A stretch of 42,443 nucleotides of DNA, taken from the IMG/VR virus record IMGVR_UViG_3300013004_006200, positions 1 to 42,443 of that record. The stretch is one strand, 5' to 3'. Positions 40,757 to 42,443 of the stretch are shown here, in pieces. A model generated the notes under the pieces. It was not told the DNA's origin and made no database searches. It was given only the letters and a program-made list of their open reading frames with translations. This stretch comes from a virus. Positions within the stretch are counted from its first letter, which is position 1. The number at the start of each line of letters is the position of its first letter. Both the position numbers and the translations under genes were made by a program.

Positions 40757-41611
40757 TTAGCTTACGGTAATTCTTGAAACTGCGTAGTCATTGATAAGAG
40801 CAAAACCGAGCTCTTCGTAAACAACCCATCCGAGTCTAAGTCTCTTTGGATCGTCTGCTGGGAGAACAGTAATGTCTTGGCGAACTGGCATTGCACCAAC
40901 GAATTGGGCAGGAGCAAGAACGTAAACAGAGTTCTTAGGAACCATTGTTGAAACATGGATGTCTGCGGAATAAATATGTCCGTAGAGACCTGTCATAAGG
41001 ATGTCTCTTTGAGTTGCCTCATCGAAGAATTCCTTACCCCAGTTTCTGATATCCTTGTATCTTTGTGGGTGAAGAACAACCTTAGCACCGATTAGCTCGT
41101 GCTCTTCAATAAGGGTCAACGCAAGGTTGATGTTCTCAGGTTGAAGAGTACCAGAAACGGAGATTGATTGGTCAGTAGGTACACCAGCATTGATAACCTT
41201 GAAGACTTCTGTATCTTCTTGTCTTTGGAGGGAATCCTTAGCACGGACTTGAGCTCTATCGACAATGTAGAATCTTCTTTGGCGAATCTCATTAAGTCTG
41301 ATTTGTGGGTGTGCTGCCAACTCAATGGTTGGAACAAGAAGCTCTTCTGCTTCAACTTCTGCAGCAGGAACAGAACCTCTCTTAGGAATGACGTATGACT
41401 TTACAGCAACGTCTCTCTCGTAACGTGCGAGAGCACCTTGAGGAAGTTCATCAACCATCAAAAGTTTGCGTCCGATGGCTTGGTACATGAGGGAGGTCTT
41501 GATTGGCTCAACCATTGCTTGTGCAAGTGCTGTGCGTCCCTCTGGAGTTTCAAGAGCCATTGCAATAATGGACTCTCTTTGCTCATTAGTATTTCTCTTA
41601 ATCATTGACAT
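40757..41611 (-). CDS. Probable major capsid protein
   Basis: The 284-residue protein has the composition and order of a HK97-fold capsid protein: a helical N-terminus (ESIIAMALETPEGRTALAQ), an E-loop-like stretch with YVIPKRGSVPAAEVEAEELL, a long central helix with NEIRQRRFYIVDRAQVRAKD, and a C-terminal A-domain-like region with ALTLIEEHELIGAKVVLHP. It uses markedly higher-GC, optimised codons than the sugar genes, as expected for the most abundant virion protein. AAGGAG lies 10-11 nt before the ATG at 41611; a second ATG two codons later is less well spaced. No diagnostic short motif exists for this fold, so the call rests on size, codon use and position. Confidence 0.75.
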   Translation of the reverse strand: MSMIKRNTNEQRESIIAMALETPEGRTALAQAMVEPIKTSLMYQAIGRKLLMVDELPQGALARYERDVAVKSYVIPKRGSVPAAEVEAEELLVPTIELAAHPQIRLNEIRQRRFYIVDRAQVRAKDSLQRQEDTEVFKVINAGVPTDQSISVSGTLQPENINLALTLIEEHELIGAKVVLHPQRYKDIRNWGKEFFDEATQRDILMTGLYGHIYSADIHVSTMVPKNSVYVLAPAQFVGAMPVRQDITVLPADDPKRLRLGWVVYEELGFALINDYAVSRITVS

Positions 41612-41640
41612 TTGATTTTTTTCTCCTTAGATTACTCTAA

Positions 41641-42291
41641 TTATAAACCGCCCAACTGGGTGAAGTAAAGAAGACCAGCAGCTGAATCATAGCTGTCTAC
41701 TCTACCAACAACGATACCGTCACCAGTAGCTCCTGGGTCCAATTGAACAAGTTTACCTGCACTACCAGCAGCTGCAGCAATGGTAAGAAGGTCACCAATA
41801 GCAGGGCTCCAAACACCACCATCAGCAGTTAAGGATGTTGAAGCAACACCAGACCATCTGTCGGTGACAAATTGTCCACCTGGGCTGTTGAAAACACCAA
41901 CGCCTCTTCTTGGTCCTTCATATCCTGATGAACCTGCAGTTGGGTTAGTAACACCATTGACGTTCTCTGCGAGGAAGTCGCCAATTGCTCTCTTTGAAAC
42001 AACGTAGAAACCGTTGTTATTTGCAACAAAGTTGCCAGATGAATCAGTGTATGAGGAACCAACTGGATCAGCGAGGATCATTGTGTTTCCAGTTCTAGCG
42101 GTGTCGTCAGCTGAAAAGCCAACGAATCTACCTCTTTGCTCAGCAACAGTATCGAATGTTGAAACGTTTCTGTATGCTGCAGAAACATTACCATCGGTAC
42201 CGATCATAAGAGCATCGCCTGCAAGGAATGAAGCAGTTGAAGCTGTTGGGTAGTTAGCAACAATTGCAGTATTTAATGCACGAATAGCCAT
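41641..42291 (-). CDS. Probable capsid decoration / head-stabilising protein
   Basis: The 216-residue protein is Gly/Ala/Ser/Thr/Asn-rich, almost free of Cys and beta-dominated (AGDALMIGTDGNVSAAYR, then RGRFVGFSADDTARTG, and a C-terminal GKLVQLDPGATGDGIVVGR). This resembles trimeric capsid-decoration or head-stabilising proteins (DUF2190-like: GxxVxxx..GDGxVVGR). It shares the high-GC codon use of the neighbouring capsid gene and has AGGAG upstream of the ATG at 42291. It is encoded just before the capsid gene in the same direction, the usual decoration-capsid order. Exact family not confirmed. Confidence 0.65.
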   Translation of the reverse strand: MAIRALNTAIVANYPTASTASFLAGDALMIGTDGNVSAAYRNVSTFDTVAEQRGRFVGFSADDTARTGNTMILADPVGSSYTDSSGNFVANNNGFYVVSKRAIGDFLAENVNGVTNPTAGSSGYEGPRRGVGVFNSPGGQFVTDRWSGVASTSLTADGGVWSPAIGDLLTIAAAAGSAGKLVQLDPGATGDGIVVGRVDSYDSAAGLLYFTQLGGL

Positions 42292-42324
42292 TTTATATTT
42301 CTCCTAAATATTTATGTGAGGAAA

Positions 42325-42435
42325 CTAATCCTCGAGTTTTGGCATTATCCAAGTACCCTTGAGAGCACCTTGGATGTCAAGAGCTGCACTGTTCGAAGCA
42401 AAGCTTCCGCTGAATGCAGGTGATGTAGATACGCC
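42325..42435 (-). CDS. C-terminal part of an upstream head gene, frame interrupted at edge
   Basis: On the minus strand a 36-codon segment ends with a TAG at 42325-42327 and reads ...SAALDIQGALKGTWIMPKLED, a plausible protein C-terminus in high-GC codons like the neighbouring capsid genes. In the same frame a TAA lies at 42436-42438, only 5 nt from the window edge, and there is no start codon before the late Met. The gene therefore either enters from another frame (sequence error, frameshift) or the segment is a remnant. It is too short to name. Confidence 0.4.
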   Translation of the reverse strand, partial: GVSTSPAFSGSFASNSAALDIQGALKGTWIMPKLED

Positions 42436-42443
42436 TTAAGTTG

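Noticed and set aside
42314-42340. Small hairpin GAGGA / TCCTC between head genes
   Set aside because: The 5-bp stem has no T-run and overlaps a stop codon; too weak to call.

Overview
The window is AT-rich, densely coding DNA from a tailed bacteriophage (Caudoviricetes), probably one with a large genome. At the left is a plus-strand block of neck and tail genes: a Mu gp36/DUF1320-type connector, two tail-tube-like proteins, a giant PA14-bearing fibre or baseplate candidate and a tail-chaperone-like gene. At the right is a minus-strand head block with a probable major capsid protein and a probable decoration protein. I see no transposase, integrase, tRNA, rRNA or CRISPR array. The host cannot be read from the sequence. 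Recurrent promoters that place +1 on the start codon suggest a host that tolerates leaderless mRNA, which is a weak hint.

Layout: (1) 127-17346, plus strand, virion morphogenesis. It holds two small zinc-ribbon proteins, a degenerate PHP-fold protein, the connector, a tail-completion-like protein, a 4.7-kb gene, other tail proteins and a chaperone-like gene. No tape measure gene is present. (2) 17343-40709, a cluster of about 23 kb for unusual sugars and glycan decoration, built of several operons on both strands. (3) 40757 to the right edge, minus strand, capsid genes with higher GC and strong Shine-Dalgarno sites. A bidirectional terminator at 40711-40736 separates (2) from (3).

The glycan cluster encodes seven extended-SDR proteins, including an RmlB-like 4,6-dehydratase and one SDR-like domain fused to a PurF-type phosphoribosyltransferase. 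It also has an RmlC-like epimerase and two PMP-dependent sugar 3-dehydratases in which His replaces the PLP lysine (one ColD-like, one RfbH-like with a [2Fe-2S] cysteine motif). Three ThDP enzyme systems are present: two full-length acetolactate-synthase-like proteins and one minimal split transketolase/E1-like pair. There are two DRE-TIM aldolases, one paired with an acylating acetaldehyde dehydrogenase exactly like the DmpG/DmpF pair of meta-cleavage pathways. Further members are an HldE-like kinase, a HAD phosphatase, an FkbM methyltransferase, an Mpo1/DUF962 membrane protein and four putative glycosyltransferases. Each full-length ThDP gene shares an operon with a DRE-TIM aldolase and with a sugar dehydratase. 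The simplest reading is that the phage makes branched-chain or higher-carbon deoxysugars and puts them on its virion or on the host surface. No nucleotidyltransferase such as RmlA is visible, so activated sugars would have to come from the host or from phage genes elsewhere.

Regulation: seven genes, nearly all first in a transcription unit, carry a -10 element (TATAAT or close) exactly 6 nt before the ATG with no visible -35 or Shine-Dalgarno. Several have an upstream TGG (extended -10). This would give leaderless mRNAs. Capsid genes and many internal operon genes use ordinary Shine-Dalgarno sites, so two initiation modes coexist.
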